From Arthrobacter sp. N199823 (GTDB taxonomy: Bacteria; Actinomycetota; Actinomycetes; Actinomycetales; Micrococcaceae): a stretch of 64,000 bases of DNA. The stretch lies in assembly GCF_002929705.1 (NCBI RefSeq), contig NZ_PJIN01000001.1, forward strand, positions 809,244-873,243, given 5' to 3'. This document shows, one piece after another, positions 47,928 through 56,939 of this stretch (positions are counted from its first letter, which is position 1; each line of letters starts with the position of its first letter). The notes under the pieces were generated by a model that did no database searches, was not told the origin of the DNA, and was given only the letters and a program-made list of their open reading frames with translations. Both the position numbers and the translations under genes were made by a program.

Positions 47928-48896
47928 ATGACTGAAGAAAACCTGCCCAGCGAGTGCGGTTGGCTGCCTCGCGACAACGCCAAGATTTATTGGGAGTCCA
48001 GTGGAAACCTCGACGGCGTCCCTGTCCTCTATCTGCACGGTGGGCCCGGTGGATCCCTAGGTAAGGGCGGATACCGCAAGCGCCACGATGCGGCACAGTT
48101 CCGTACCATCGGCATCGACCAACGTGGTTGCGGAAACAGCACGCCCACCGTTCAAGACGATCTGGTTCATTTGGCGGACAACACCACGGCGACGCTGATC
48201 CAAGACATTGAAGCTGTGCGTGCGCATCTGGGCATCGAGCAGTGGATTGTGACAGGTATTTCTTGGGGAAGTACCCTCGCCCTGGCCTATGCGCTGGAAC
48301 ATCCTGACCGCGTCCTTGGCATTGCACTCATGGCCGTCACCACCACGAACCGTGATGAGGTGGATTGGATTACCGAGGGTGTGGGCCGGATTTTCCCGGA
48401 GGCCTGGGATGAGTTCGCTGCAGCTTCGGGAGCGCTGCCGGGGGAGCGGGTGGTGGAGGCTTATGCGCGCAGGCTTGCTGGCGCCGATCGTGAGGACGCT
48501 CGGCTAGCTGCGATGGACTGGGATCGATGGGAGGCGTGGCACATTTCGTTTAGCTCTTACTGGGAGCCGGGGCCCATGTTCAATGACGAACGGTTGCGCA
48601 TGACCTTCGCGCTTTTGGTGACGCACTATTGGTCGAACGACGCATTTCTTACTGGCGATAAGGAGATCATTCCTCGAATCCATCAACTCAACGGGATTCC
48701 GGGTTATCTCATTCATGGCCGACGCGACGTCAGCGGACCCGCCATCACCCCGTGGAAACTTCACCAACAGTGGAGCACCAGCAAGCTAACAATTGTGGAG
48801 GATGAGGGTCATGGCGGCCCACATTCCGTCGCTGCGCTCATCGCCGCCGTCGAAGAAATAAAGAGCGGCCTCGGGGAAACGGCATCGCGAAGCTGA
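47928..48896 (+). CDS. Alpha/beta hydrolase, proline iminopeptidase-like (S33)
   Basis: The 322-residue protein has the S33 signatures: LYLHGGPGGSLG (about 34-45), the DQRGCGNSTP loop, and the nucleophile elbow GISWGS. The Asp/His partners probably lie near GRRDVSGP and EDEGHGG. It most resembles prolyl aminopeptidases, which remove N-terminal proline from peptides, though related enzymes hydrolyse other amides. It lies 29 bp after the CGNR gene in the same direction. Confidence 0.88.
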   Translation: MTEENLPSECGWLPRDNAKIYWESSGNLDGVPVLYLHGGPGGSLGKGGYRKRHDAAQFRTIGIDQRGCGNSTPTVQDDLVHLADNTTATLIQDIEAVRAHLGIEQWIVTGISWGSTLALAYALEHPDRVLGIALMAVTTTNRDEVDWITEGVGRIFPEAWDEFAAASGALPGERVVEAYARRLAGADREDARLAAMDWDRWEAWHISFSSYWEPGPMFNDERLRMTFALLVTHYWSNDAFLTGDKEIIPRIHQLNGIPGYLIHGRRDVSGPAITPWKLHQQWSTSKLTIVEDEGHGGPHSVAALIAAVEEIKSGLGETASRS

Positions 48897-49477
48897 CGTC
48901 CGGCTGCGGTTCGCGCTGCTGCTAGGGCTCGTGTAATCGGTTTCTCCGGACAATAGTCAATACGCCGCAGCACGTATAGGGTCCAAGTCTGCCTCTCACT
49001 AACTAAATGCTCTGACCTGCGGTGATACTCAGTCCTAGATGACCGTAATTCCCCGTTTCGTGTCACTTTTCTACGGCACACATCGTCGTCCATGAGAATG
49101 GCGGCTCAAGATTTCCAGCGAGACGACCAATCTGCTTGGAATCAGGAGAGCACTAGCGAGGGTTGGGCTGGCATTGTCAGAGCCAATTCAATGGGCTCAT
49201 GTGGGCCTGACTTCCTGTCCCGTATATCGCCGAATAACACCGGGCTTTTTCGCGGGCAGGTATACGGGGGAATCTGATGCCTCGGAAACACGCAGTCTCG
49301 CAAAATGCCAGAGTCGTCTGCTCAAGTTGCCGTGAAGGACCGGCTAACTGGACGGTTGAGCATCGATCTCGAGGCCACAGTTGAGTTGGGTGGTTCAACG
49401 TCTTTGTGCCGGACCGGCTTACGAGGCAATCGAGTGTTACGTCTAGGCATGCGCTTTATATCCTGTAAACTACTTTC
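48897..49477. other. 581-bp interval without a supportable gene
   Basis: This stretch looks less GC-rich and less codon-structured than its surroundings. An 8-bp inverted repeat (CCCGTATA 49219-49226, TATACGGG 49261-49268) is the only structure seen. Short open frames on both strands do not resemble known proteins. TGTAAACTAC lies just before the next start and may be part of its promoter. Confidence 0.6.
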
Positions 49478-49891
49478 ATGACTAAACCAATAGGAGCTGC
49501 CAATTCTCTCAATGCCGTCGACCTGGCACAGCAGCGCGCGCACGCCGACGTGCGCTGGTTCCCTTGGGCATGCATCCTCATGGGCCTGCTAGTCATCCCC
49601 GGAGGACTTGTTGTTCCTTGGGACTGGCCTATGCGGCTCTATGTGTTTGGCTCGACTCTTGCCCTCATGTTCATCGTCACTTGGTTGATGGGAAGAAGGC
49701 GAGCCATGCCACGTGGAGGCAAGAACGCCCTGAACGTATCAGTCGGCTGCTGGTTAGTTCTCAACGCGGCCATCGGTGCAGTCGGTGGCGACATTGAAAG
49801 CCTCGGACTTGGCCTAGTGTTCTCCACTGTGGCATCGGCACCATTTTTCATCACGGCCGCAAAATTCCATTCAGGCGCGAAGGCCAGTTAA
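49478..49891 (+). CDS. Small membrane protein paired with a regulator
   Basis: A 137-residue protein with four hydrophobic segments (about 28-46, 52-70, 83-101, 108-126). Its stop overlaps the start of a winged-helix gene by one base (TAATG), so the two form a unit. No enzymatic or transport motif is recognisable. Function unknown; membrane partners of such regulators may sense signals, but this is inferred. Confidence 0.75.
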   Translation: MTKPIGAANSLNAVDLAQQRAHADVRWFPWACILMGLLVIPGGLVVPWDWPMRLYVFGSTLALMFIVTWLMGRRRAMPRGGKNALNVSVGCWLVLNAAIGAVGGDIESLGLGLVFSTVASAPFFITAAKFHSGAKAS

Positions 49892-50208
49892 TGTCTCATG
49901 CGCGATTTGAGTTAGATGCTCTCATTCATTCACCGGTGCGCTTTTCAATCATGGGCTACCTGCGGTCCGTTGATGAGTGTGAATTCAACATCTTGCGTGA
50001 TGCCGTGGATCTATCCGACTCCAGCCTTTCCCAGAACCTCACCCGACTGGCAGAGGCGGGCTTTGTGACGATCGAAAAACGCCAATCGGGCCGCAAGGTA
50101 AGAACCTGGATCGCCAGCACCGAAGACGGCGATCAGGCACTCGAAAGCAACTTGGTTATCCTCCGTGACATAGCGGGCGCAGCACTCGAGAAACATTCAA
50201 GGCCTTAG
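49891..50208 (+). CDS. Winged-helix transcriptional regulator
   Basis: The 105-residue protein reads FELDALIHSPVRFSIMGYLRSVDECEFNILRDAVDLSDSSLSQNLTRLAEAGFVTIEK, the usual pattern of short MarR/HTH_34-type winged helices. ATG 49891 shares a base with the stop of the membrane-protein gene, so it is translationally coupled. It probably regulates its own small operon. Confidence 0.85.
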   Translation: MSHARFELDALIHSPVRFSIMGYLRSVDECEFNILRDAVDLSDSSLSQNLTRLAEAGFVTIEKRQSGRKVRTWIASTEDGDQALESNLVILRDIAGAALEKHSRP

Positions 50209-50622
50209 ACCCGGCATATGTTCAGGTGCAACTCCAATTCCTACCCTTGAATGAGCGATCAACCCATGGGATTCTGTCCCGGTTAGCGTTCCCCTGTGGA
50301 AGCCTGGTGATACATATTTCAACAACAAACTGCACGCCATTGGCACTTGCCTCAACGAGGCCTTAGCGCACGATTTTTTCCATTTTTCTGTTCTGATCGC
50401 AATTTCATCTAATGCTCTATTGCGATCAGTTGTATTAGTCCAGGGTTTGGCGGCATTTATGCAGGTCAGGGCTGTACTTCAGGTCTGGAGTCCTGCTGGT
50501 GAGTGTCTCGGTTCGGACTCTGCGTGGCGGTGGAAGGCCTTCTGACCTGCACTCTTGCAATCAGATTGCATCTGATGAAAGATATGTTCATCGGATGTAA
50601 GTGGTGGAGGGGGTGGTTTTGG
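50209..50622. other. 414-bp interval before the recombinase module
   Basis: No gene is convincing. CTTGAATGA at 50246-50254 shares nine bases with the core of the 40-nt repeat at 53,574, but lacks its inverted arms. An in-frame extension of the recombinase (from 50503) exists but reads unlike the family. GGAGGGGG at 50605-50613 is the recombinase ribosome binding site. Confidence 0.5.
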
Positions 50623-51741
50623 ATGGTTGGGAACAGCTTTGCACCGGGGACTGTGGGTTTGCATTTGATCGGTGATCTGCCTTTGTTGCGGCCAGAGGAG
50701 CAGGTTTTCACGGCCATGTTGGATGGCTGGCGTAACCAGCAGTTGGCCCGCAATCTGGCGTTCTCCACGATCGAGGGCCGTGAGAAGGCGGTGCGGGCGT
50801 TTGTCCTCCATGCCGACGCTTTCCCGTGGGTCTGGACGCCGCAGATGGTTGATGAGTGGATGGGCGATTTGCGGTCGGTCCGGAACCTGCACCACTCCAC
50901 GCTGCGGACCTACCAGGGGACCATTCGCGCTTTCTGCGGGTTCGTGACCGACCCGGGCTATGGTTGGGCAGCCATCTGCCAGGATCGCTTCGGCACCCAC
51001 CCGGTACAGGTGATCCACGAGTGGAACGCGGCTGTGCATGTTCAGGAGGCAGAGGCGGGCCCGATCAAGCGTGCTTTCACCCGTGATGAGCTGCAGGCGT
51101 TCTTTGACTATGCCGATGAACAGGTCGGACAGGTGCGCGGGCGTGGACGCAAGGGCTGGCTGCCGGCGTTCCGTGACGCGATGCTCTTCAAGACTGCCTA
51201 CGCCTTCGGGCTGCGCCGCAAAGAGGCGCGGATGCTTGATGTTGTGGACTTTGGCCGCAACCCTAGGGGTCCGGAGTTCGGGGACTACGGTGTCCTCTAC
51301 GTCCGCCACGGCAAGGCCATGAAGGGATCCCCACCCAAGCGCCGCAGTGTGTTGACGGTCTTTGACTGGTCGGCAGAGATCTTGCAGCAGTGGAATGAAG
51401 AGGTCCGTCCCTTGTTCTCCACGGCCGGTTCCGGGGCACTGTGGCCGTCAGAACGTTCCCCACGGGTCGGATTTACCCAGATGAATACCCGCTTCAGTAC
51501 CTATCGGGACAGTCTTGGCCTAGATAGGGGTCTGGATTTCCATTCCTTTCGGCGCTCCTACGTCACGCACCTGATCGAGGACGGCTGGGATGCGAGGTTC
51601 GTTCAGGAACAAGTCGGACACGAACACGCTTCCACGACCTCGATCTACACCTGTGTCTCTTCCGACTTCCGCACCAGAACGCTCCGTCGTGCCCTGGACA
51701 CCACGCTTACTGCTGCCCTTCAGCTGGAAAGGAAACCTTAA
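50623..51741 (+). CDS. Tyrosine-type site-specific recombinase (first of module)
   Basis: About 372 residues. An N-terminal SAM-like core-binding domain (AMLDGWRNQQLARNLAFSTIEGREKAVRAF) precedes the catalytic domain. The expected residues are present: Arg in YAFGLRRKEAR, Lys in GKAMKGSPPKRR, HxxR in DFHSFRRSYVTH, His in VGHEHASTT, and the Tyr nucleophile in SIYTCVS. ATG 50623 lies 9 nt after GGAGGGGG; upstream in-frame starts are less likely. It is fully active in appearance. The XRE gene overlaps its stop by one base (TAATG). Confidence 0.9.
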   Translation: MVGNSFAPGTVGLHLIGDLPLLRPEEQVFTAMLDGWRNQQLARNLAFSTIEGREKAVRAFVLHADAFPWVWTPQMVDEWMGDLRSVRNLHHSTLRTYQGTIRAFCGFVTDPGYGWAAICQDRFGTHPVQVIHEWNAAVHVQEAEAGPIKRAFTRDELQAFFDYADEQVGQVRGRGRKGWLPAFRDAMLFKTAYAFGLRRKEARMLDVVDFGRNPRGPEFGDYGVLYVRHGKAMKGSPPKRRSVLTVFDWSAEILQQWNEEVRPLFSTAGSGALWPSERSPRVGFTQMNTRFSTYRDSLGLDRGLDFHSFRRSYVTHLIEDGWDARFVQEQVGHEHASTTSIYTCVSSDFRTRTLRRALDTTLTAALQLERKP

Positions 51742-52073
51742 TGAAACGCCAGGTAAGTTACCAATGGAGGCTGCGGGAAGTCATGGCCACCCGGGGAATT
51801 TTCAACGCCACCGATCTATCCCCGTTACTATTCCGGCGCGGCATTGAGCTGTCCTCGGTGCAGGTCTGGCGGCTGGTCGCCCAGGTCCCGGAACGGCTCT
51901 CCCTGCCAGTTCTTGCCGCGCTTTGCGACATCTTAGACGTGACACCTACAGACCTGATCGCCACCAGGGCAGAGGCCGTGACCCCGCGCCGCACCGCCGA
52001 CGGTGGTGCCGAGATCGTGGACCTCGCCACCACTATCAGGCCCAAGCGTGCCAGGATCACCCCCGAACGGTGA
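51741..52073 (+). CDS. Small XRE-type helix-turn-helix protein
   Basis: The 110-residue product has a Cro/CI-type fold: WRLREVMATRGIFNATDLSPLL, then VQVWRLVAQVPERLSLPVLAALCDILDVTPTDLI. The C-terminal 35 residues are basic. It is enclosed by two recombinase genes with overlaps on both sides (TAATG at its start, GTGA at its end), so the three are one translationally coupled unit. It could serve as an excisionase-like factor or repressor; neither is proved. Confidence 0.87.
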   Translation: MKRQVSYQWRLREVMATRGIFNATDLSPLLFRRGIELSSVQVWRLVAQVPERLSLPVLAALCDILDVTPTDLIATRAEAVTPRRTADGGAEIVDLATTIRPKRARITPER

Positions 52074-53596
52074 GTCCTTCCTACGACAGCCGTGAAAAGT
52101 ATGAACGATGGCATGTACGCACGTGTGCTCGCTGCGGCCGACAGGCTGCCAAAGCGGCGAACTGGTCAGATGGGCCAATCTGTCGGAACTGCCTGGATAA
52201 GGCCACCCGCACCTACGGTTCCTGCCCCAGCTGCGGTACGGAGCGTCTGTTGCCGGGCCGGGACAGCACTGGCCACCCGGTTTGCCGGGATTGTGCAGGA
52301 ATTACCCGCGATTTCTTCTGCGATCGTTGCCGCTTTGAAGGACGTTTGCTCGGTGGAAGGCTGTGCGAACGCTGCACCCTCACCGACCGCCTGCGGTCAG
52401 TGCTCGATGACGGGACCGGCCGGATTCATCCACAGTTGATCCCGCTGTTTGATCAATTGCGGACCATGCCGAAGCCAGTCTTGGGACTGAGCTGGCTCCA
52501 AAGCGCCCAACCCAACACGATGCTCAGAGATCTTGCCGCCGGACGACTCACCCTGACCCATGAAGCGTTCCAGCACCTACCCAATTGGAGAACTGCTGCC
52601 TACCTACGCGATCTGCTCATGCAAAGCGGTGTCTTGCCCCTCAAAGACAGACAACTCCTCCTCTTTGAACGATGGCTGGAGACCCACCTGGGTGCCGTGG
52701 CTAATCCCGAACACGCCAAGCTGCTGCACCGTTTCGCCACCTGGCACCAACTGCGCAAACTACGGGCCAAAGCAGCCAAAGCCCCTTTGTGCGATTCGAC
52801 AACCCGGGAAGCCCACGAGCAACAGATCCAGGCTTTAGCGTTCCTGACCTGGCTCAACCACCGCGGCACCGCCGTCAACGACACCCGGCAAGCTGATCTA
52901 GACGCTTGGCAAAGCGAGAACTACTTCACGCGCCGGGCATCCCACGCATTCCTGACCTGGTGCATGAACACCGGCAATATGCCCGCCCTAACCATCCATT
53001 TCCGCCAGGCGGAGCGCCAGGCGCCGATGAGTCAACACCACAGAATCCGCGCCATTCAACGACTTCTCACCGAGGAGAGCATCCCGCTGCACGCCAGAAT
53101 CGCGGGCCTGCTGGTCCTGCTCTACGCCCAACCGGCAACACGCATCGTCAGGCTCACGATCAGCGACATAATCGTCAACGACGGCACCACGACAATCTGT
53201 TTTGGCGATCCGCCGACACCGGTACCCGACCCGGTGGCCCGGCTCCTGCAGGACTACCTGACGAACCGCATCAACCTGGACGCGGCAACCAATCCCGGAT
53301 CCCACTGGCTCTTCCCGGGACAACGCGCCGGTCAACCCATTCACCCGGTCACCCTCCGGGCCTTCCTGCGCAAACAAGGCATCCCACCCCAACGCGGACG
53401 AACCTCCGCACTACGACACTTGGTGCTCCAAGTCCCAGCCCCCGTGCTGGCCTTGGCGCTCGGCTACCACCACACCAGCACCACCAGAATCGCCGCAGAA
53501 GCCGGATCACCCTGGGCCGGCTACGCACCAGGGACCCACGACACACCAACCGCAGCCGTGGCCCCGACACAGCACGAAAAATGGCCACTTGAATGA
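52070..53596 (+). CDS. Zinc-knuckle recombinase-like protein (third of module)
   Basis: GTG 52070 overlaps the XRE stop and gives 508 residues. The N-terminus has six CxxC pairs (Cys 19/22, 38/41, 52/55, 72/75, 84/87, 99/102), enough for three zinc ribbons. The C-terminal third looks like a diverged tyrosine recombinase: QPATRIVRLTISD (Arg I), SHWLFPGQRAGQPI, then SALRHLVLQVPAPVLALALGYHHTSTTRIA. The usual HxxR is altered, and a nucleophile is uncertain (perhaps the Tyr in WAGYA). It is probably a DNA-binding partner of the first recombinase. Confidence 0.82.
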   Translation: MSPSYDSREKYERWHVRTCARCGRQAAKAANWSDGPICRNCLDKATRTYGSCPSCGTERLLPGRDSTGHPVCRDCAGITRDFFCDRCRFEGRLLGGRLCERCTLTDRLRSVLDDGTGRIHPQLIPLFDQLRTMPKPVLGLSWLQSAQPNTMLRDLAAGRLTLTHEAFQHLPNWRTAAYLRDLLMQSGVLPLKDRQLLLFERWLETHLGAVANPEHAKLLHRFATWHQLRKLRAKAAKAPLCDSTTREAHEQQIQALAFLTWLNHRGTAVNDTRQADLDAWQSENYFTRRASHAFLTWCMNTGNMPALTIHFRQAERQAPMSQHHRIRAIQRLLTEESIPLHARIAGLLVLLYAQPATRIVRLTISDIIVNDGTTTICFGDPPTPVPDPVARLLQDYLTNRINLDAATNPGSHWLFPGQRAGQPIHPVTLRAFLRKQGIPPQRGRTSALRHLVLQVPAPVLALALGYHHTSTTRIAAEAGSPWAGYAPGTHDTPTAAVAPTQHEKWPLE

Positions 53597-53613
53597 TGGC
53601 CGCTACCCGTACC
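53574..53613 (+). repeat. 40-nt repeat, copy 1, spanning the recombinase stop codon
   Basis: This block covers the last codons of the third module gene (ending PLE-stop) and 17 bases beyond. It contains GGCCACTTGAATGATGGCC at 53583-53601. The equivalent block at 57,031-57,070 is the same length and matches at about 32 of 40 positions. The central ACTTGAAT is identical, and the flanking GGCC/GGCC arms change together to GACC/GGTC. A recombination core site is the simplest reading. Confidence 0.65.
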
Positions 53614-53614
53614 C

Positions 53615-54007
53615 CTACTTGGGTAAGAAGAATTCCAGCGCGATGCCGTCTGGGTCCTTGAAGTTCAGTGCCGTGCCATACGGGGCTTCGATGAGACCGC
53701 TGTGGGCTACGCCGAGACTATCCAGATGCGCGGCCCATTCGATGAGTTCCGCTGGGCTGGCTACGGAAAACCCGACATGGTCCAGGCCCGGATTGTGTTC
53801 ATCGAAGCGGCCCCCGCCGGAAGCTGTTCGATGCTCTGTCAGTCCCAGTGACGCCCCTCCACCGAGATCGAATTTACGTCGGATAAACGGGCCATCGAGC
53901 ATCGTACCCGAGGGCTCTGTACCCCACAGACGGGAGTAAAAAGCGACGCTGACCTCAACGTCAGTCACGGTGAGAGCAAGATGGTCAATGGCGGGCAACG
54001 CAGGCAT
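53615..54007 (-). CDS. VOC (glyoxalase/bleomycin-resistance) family protein
   Basis: The 130-residue protein shows the VOC pairing of beta-alpha-beta-beta-beta modules: IDHLALTVTDVEVSVAFYSRLWG near the start and LDHVGFSVASPAELIEWAAHLDSLGV with DPDGIALEFFLP at the end. The metal-ligand His and Glu are in place. Substrate unknown; relatives are dioxygenases, isomerases and resistance proteins. ATG 54007 has AGGAG 6 nt upstream; an upstream in-frame start at 54079 is less likely. Its 3' end abuts the 40-nt repeat. Confidence 0.85.
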   Translation of the reverse strand: MPALPAIDHLALTVTDVEVSVAFYSRLWGTEPSGTMLDGPFIRRKFDLGGGASLGLTEHRTASGGGRFDEHNPGLDHVGFSVASPAELIEWAAHLDSLGVAHSGLIEAPYGTALNFKDPDGIALEFFLPK

Positions 54008-54417
54008 CAGAACTCCTAAAGGGGAAGGTTGGCACGTAGTAGGGAAGTCGGGCACGAGCCTGCCAAAGTGTAGATCCACATCGTCTCACAGGCCTACGGA
54101 TGCAGATTTCATCCCGGCGGTCACAACTCCCCACAACGCACGCTTACCTGCGTCTGATCCACGCCACAGCCACCGCACGCCGGCGACCTGTTTAGCCGTC
54201 GGCCTTTGAAGAGGCACAAGTATCCAAGGAGCACGGGATTTATGCTCTGTCGCCTGAACCATCATTACCGTACGCGCCGATCTTATGAGTCGAATGCCTC
54301 ACTTCATCTACGGCGGCCCGTGGGCCCTGGCAGCACTTTGCCAGCGTCGGATTCTTCGGTCAGGACGACCCGAGCTATTTCTCAGATGGACGCGCGCGTC
54401 TGGATATCCGAAGGAGG
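54008..54417. other. 410-bp interval between two minus-strand genes
   Basis: I see no supportable gene. GACGCGCGCGTC near 54388 is a 12-bp palindrome. Open frames on the plus strand here overlap the next gene and read as shadows. Confidence 0.5.
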
Positions 54418-55173
54418 TCAGCGCGGCGCGGGCACGGGCCCAAACCGTTGCAGTATCCGAACCCGGGCAAGGATCGCCATCGCGTATCGGTTCCACACCC
54501 CCGTGAAGAACAAGACAGCGGCGGAGGCGGCAATAACGGAGGCCAGTACGTCTGTGGGGTAATGCACCCCGATATACAGTCGCGAGAGGCCGACCACCAC
54601 CACCATGAAGATTCCGAATACCACGGCCAGCTTTTCCCGCCCGGTGCCCCAGGCCAGATAGTACAAGGCGAAAGCCAAGGCAACAGCGAGGCAGACATGA
54701 CCGCTGGGGAAACTATCAGAAGCAGATTCCGGTGCCAATGGATTAGCCAAGAGGGCCGGGTCGGGGCGATGGCGTCCCACAATGACCTTGAAGATCTGGC
54801 AAGAAAGCCACCCCACAGCGGCGACCGCTCCGAACGCAATCGCGTTCACCGGGGCCCGGCGCACGAGTAACAGGAACAGACAAACCACGGCCACCAAGAT
54901 CACCCCTCCCAGGGGTCCGAACACCGTATTCAAGGCAAGAGCCACCGTGTTCAGGAAGCCGTCATGGTGGGCGCTAATGTTTTGATCCACCACCAGTTCC
55001 GCGGGCGTGTACCCGGGAATGAATTTGGCACTGAATCCCAGCGCCAAGACGAAGACAGCCATCACCGCCGGCCAGAGCACCCAGGACCCCATCTGCGGCA
55101 GGTGGGCCATGCGCATGCGTGCCTGGGCCAGCGGATCGGCTGGCGGCTCGGGGGGAGGCTGTTCAGAGGTCAT
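54418..55173 (-). CDS. PAP2-family membrane phosphatase
   Basis: About 251 residues with six hydrophobic segments and the full phosphatidic-acid phosphatase motif: KVIVGRHRPDP (C1), SFPSGH (C2) and SRLYIGVHYPTDV (C3, with the nucleophilic His). It probably dephosphorylates a lipid or undecaprenyl pyrophosphate on the outer face. ATG 55173 is preferred over a TTG 36 bp upstream. It lies divergent from padR. Confidence 0.9.
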   Translation of the reverse strand: MTSEQPPPEPPADPLAQARMRMAHLPQMGSWVLWPAVMAVFVLALGFSAKFIPGYTPAELVVDQNISAHHDGFLNTVALALNTVFGPLGGVILVAVVCLFLLLVRRAPVNAIAFGAVAAVGWLSCQIFKVIVGRHRPDPALLANPLAPESASDSFPSGHVCLAVALAFALYYLAWGTGREKLAVVFGIFMVVVVGLSRLYIGVHYPTDVLASVIAASAAVLFFTGVWNRYAMAILARVRILQRFGPVPAPR

Positions 55174-55298
55174 GGGTGGTCTCGTTTCTAGTTCAGTGGA
55201 TGTCCGCAAAGTTCCGGGATGATCCTAGCGGGCGATTTGGAGTGTTTGCCGAGAATTCTTCCTGTAAGAACAACCCGGATGAAAGTAGTGCAGTATCC

Positions 55299-55327
55299 TT
55301 GACTTAGGATATCAACTTCCGATATCC
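55299..55327 (+). promoter_or_regulatory. Promoter with an inverted-repeat operator before padR
   Basis: TTGACT (55299-55304) is a -35 candidate. GGATATC (55307-55313) and GATATCC (55321-55327) form a 7-bp inverted repeat covering the likely -10 region, a position suited to autorepression by the PadR protein that follows. Confidence 0.55.
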
Positions 55328-55344
55328 ATCTACGATACTTGGGG

Positions 55345-55668
55345 ATGCTAATGCGTGAATTGATGCGTGCGGCGGTTCGGCTGCATATCTTGCACCATGC
55401 CGCCGAGGAAGACATCCACGGGGCCTGGATGTCGGCGGAACTGGCGAATCACGGATACACCATTTCCCCTGGAACCCTGTACCCGACGCTGCACCGGATG
55501 GAGGACGAGGGCTTGCTGCTCTCCCGACCAGAAGTGGTCGACGGGCGCCCGCGCCGGGTCTACCGGGCCACGGAGGCCGGCTTGAACGCACTGGATGAGG
55601 GCCGCCGGTCCATTGCCGAACTTGCCGCCGAAGTCCTCCCCAAACCTCCAGAAAGAGAACACCCATGA
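55345..55668 (+). CDS. PadR-family transcriptional regulator
   Basis: The 107-residue protein has the PadR winged helix: LHILHHAAEEDIHGAWMSAELANHGYTISPGTLYPTLHRMEDEGLLLS, with VVDGRPRRVYRATEAGL. The C-terminal dimerisation helix is short, as in small PadR proteins. It overlaps the permease gene by 4 bp (ATGA), so the pair is a unit. ATG 55345 is likely; ATG 55351 and TTG 55339 are alternatives. Confidence 0.88.
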   Translation: MLMRELMRAAVRLHILHHAAEEDIHGAWMSAELANHGYTISPGTLYPTLHRMEDEGLLLSRPEVVDGRPRRVYRATEAGLNALDEGRRSIAELAAEVLPKPPEREHP

Positions 55669-56939
55669 GCAACCCCCAAGCCCTGGCTCGCCGGCTGGGC
55701 ACTTTCGACGCCGTCGTGATCGGCCTCGGATCCATGATCGGGGCCGGAGTGTTCGCAGCCTTCACCCCGGCCGCGGCCGCGGCCGGTTCTGGCCTGCTGA
55801 TCGGGCTCGTCGTTGCGGCCGTAGTGGCCTTTTGCAACGCGACGTCTTCCGCGCAACTCGCAGCGATCTATCCGACCTCGGGCGGGACATACATCTACGG
55901 CCGCGAACGTCTGGGGCCCTGGTCCGGCTTTCTGGCCGGGTGGGGATTCGTGATCGGCAAGACCGCCAGTGCAGCAGCCATGGCGATGACGTTTGCCGCC
56001 TATGCCGCCCCAGCCGGCTGGGAACGGCCGGTGGCGATCGCCGCCGTCGTGCTATTAGCAACAGTCAACTACCACGGAGTTACACGGACCGCGGGGCTGA
56101 CACGGATCCTGATCATTGGCGTCATCGTAGCCCTGGCCATAGCCGTTGCCGCCAGTTGGGGCGGCTCATCACCAGATCCAGGGAAAATGCTGGGGGACGG
56201 GTTACTGGCACACGGCTGGTACGGGATCCTACAGTCCGCCGGGCTGTTGTTCTTCGCGTTTGCCGGCTACGCGCGCATCGCAACGATGGGCGAGGAGGTC
56301 CGCAACCCCAAGCGCACCATCCCACGCGCGATCGGGATCGCCCTGGCCATCACAGTCGTCATCTACGCCATCATCGCGGTGACGCTCCTGGCAACCATCG
56401 GACCCGAGGGAGTGTCCGGGAACCCCACACCCCTGGCAGCGGCCGTCGCGAACGGGTCCTGGGCCTGGGCTGCACCCATCGTCCGCGTGGGTGCGGCAGT
56501 GGCCGCACTCGGGGCGTTGCTGGCCCTCATTGCCGGGCTTGGCCGGACCAGCCTGGCCATGGCCCGCGAGCACGACCTACCGCACTGGCTAGCCGCCGTC
56601 CACCCCCGCTACAAAGTCCCGCACCGGGCCGAAGCCGCCCTAGCCGTGGTGATCTGCGCAGTCATAGCCGTCGCAGACCTGCGCGGCGCGATCGGATTCT
56701 CCTCCTTCGGCGTGCTCATCTACTACCTAGTAGCCAACATCGCCGCCTTCACCCAGCCCACCACGGACCGCCGCTACCCCAAAGCCCTCCAAGTGATCGG
56801 CGCACTGGCCTGCGTGGTCCTCATCGCAACCCTTCCGGCACTGTCGGTAGGGCTGGGCATCCTCATGTTCGCCGCCGGCATCATCCTGCGCCTCATCAGG
56901 CTGCGCAAAAACCATCACCCAAACATCCAAGCCCCCTGA
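55665..56939 (+). CDS. APC-superfamily amino acid permease
   Basis: The 424-residue protein has about 12 membrane helices and the APC start FDAVVIGLGSMIGAGVFAAF. YPTSGGTYIYGRERLGPWSGF, FAGYARIATMGEEVRNPKRTIPRAI and ARE-HDLP-type loop sequences follow. It probably imports or exchanges an amino acid or polyamine under control of the coupled PadR protein. Immediately after its stop, in the same frame, is a 37-codon fragment with a recombinase-like end. Confidence 0.9.
   Translation: MSNPQALARRLGTFDAVVIGLGSMIGAGVFAAFTPAAAAAGSGLLIGLVVAAVVAFCNATSSAQLAAIYPTSGGTYIYGRERLGPWSGFLAGWGFVIGKTASAAAMAMTFAAYAAPAGWERPVAIAAVVLLATVNYHGVTRTAGLTRILIIGVIVALAIAVAASWGGSSPDPGKMLGDGLLAHGWYGILQSAGLLFFAFAGYARIATMGEEVRNPKRTIPRAIGIALAITVVIYAIIAVTLLATIGPEGVSGNPTPLAAAVANGSWAWAAPIVRVGAAVAALGALLALIAGLGRTSLAMAREHDLPHWLAAVHPRYKVPHRAEAALAVVICAVIAVADLRGAIGFSSFGVLIYYLVANIAAFTQPTTDRRYPKALQVIGALACVVLIATLPALSVGLGILMFAAGIILRLIRLRKNHHPNIQAP

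Noticed and set aside
49092-49277. Plus-strand frame of 61 codons in the 48.9-49.5 kb interval
   Set aside because: No homologous pattern, irregular codon use and no start context.
49305-49481. Plus-strand open frame of 58 codons starting MPESSAQVAVKDRL and ending ATGA-coupled to the membrane protein gene
   Set aside because: No recognisable domain, no ribosome binding site, and amino-acid composition like chance sequence in an apparently non-coding interval.
50246-50254. CTTGAATGA as a left-end copy of the recombination core
   Set aside because: Only nine bases match and the flanking arms are not complementary; kept only as a note for the interval.
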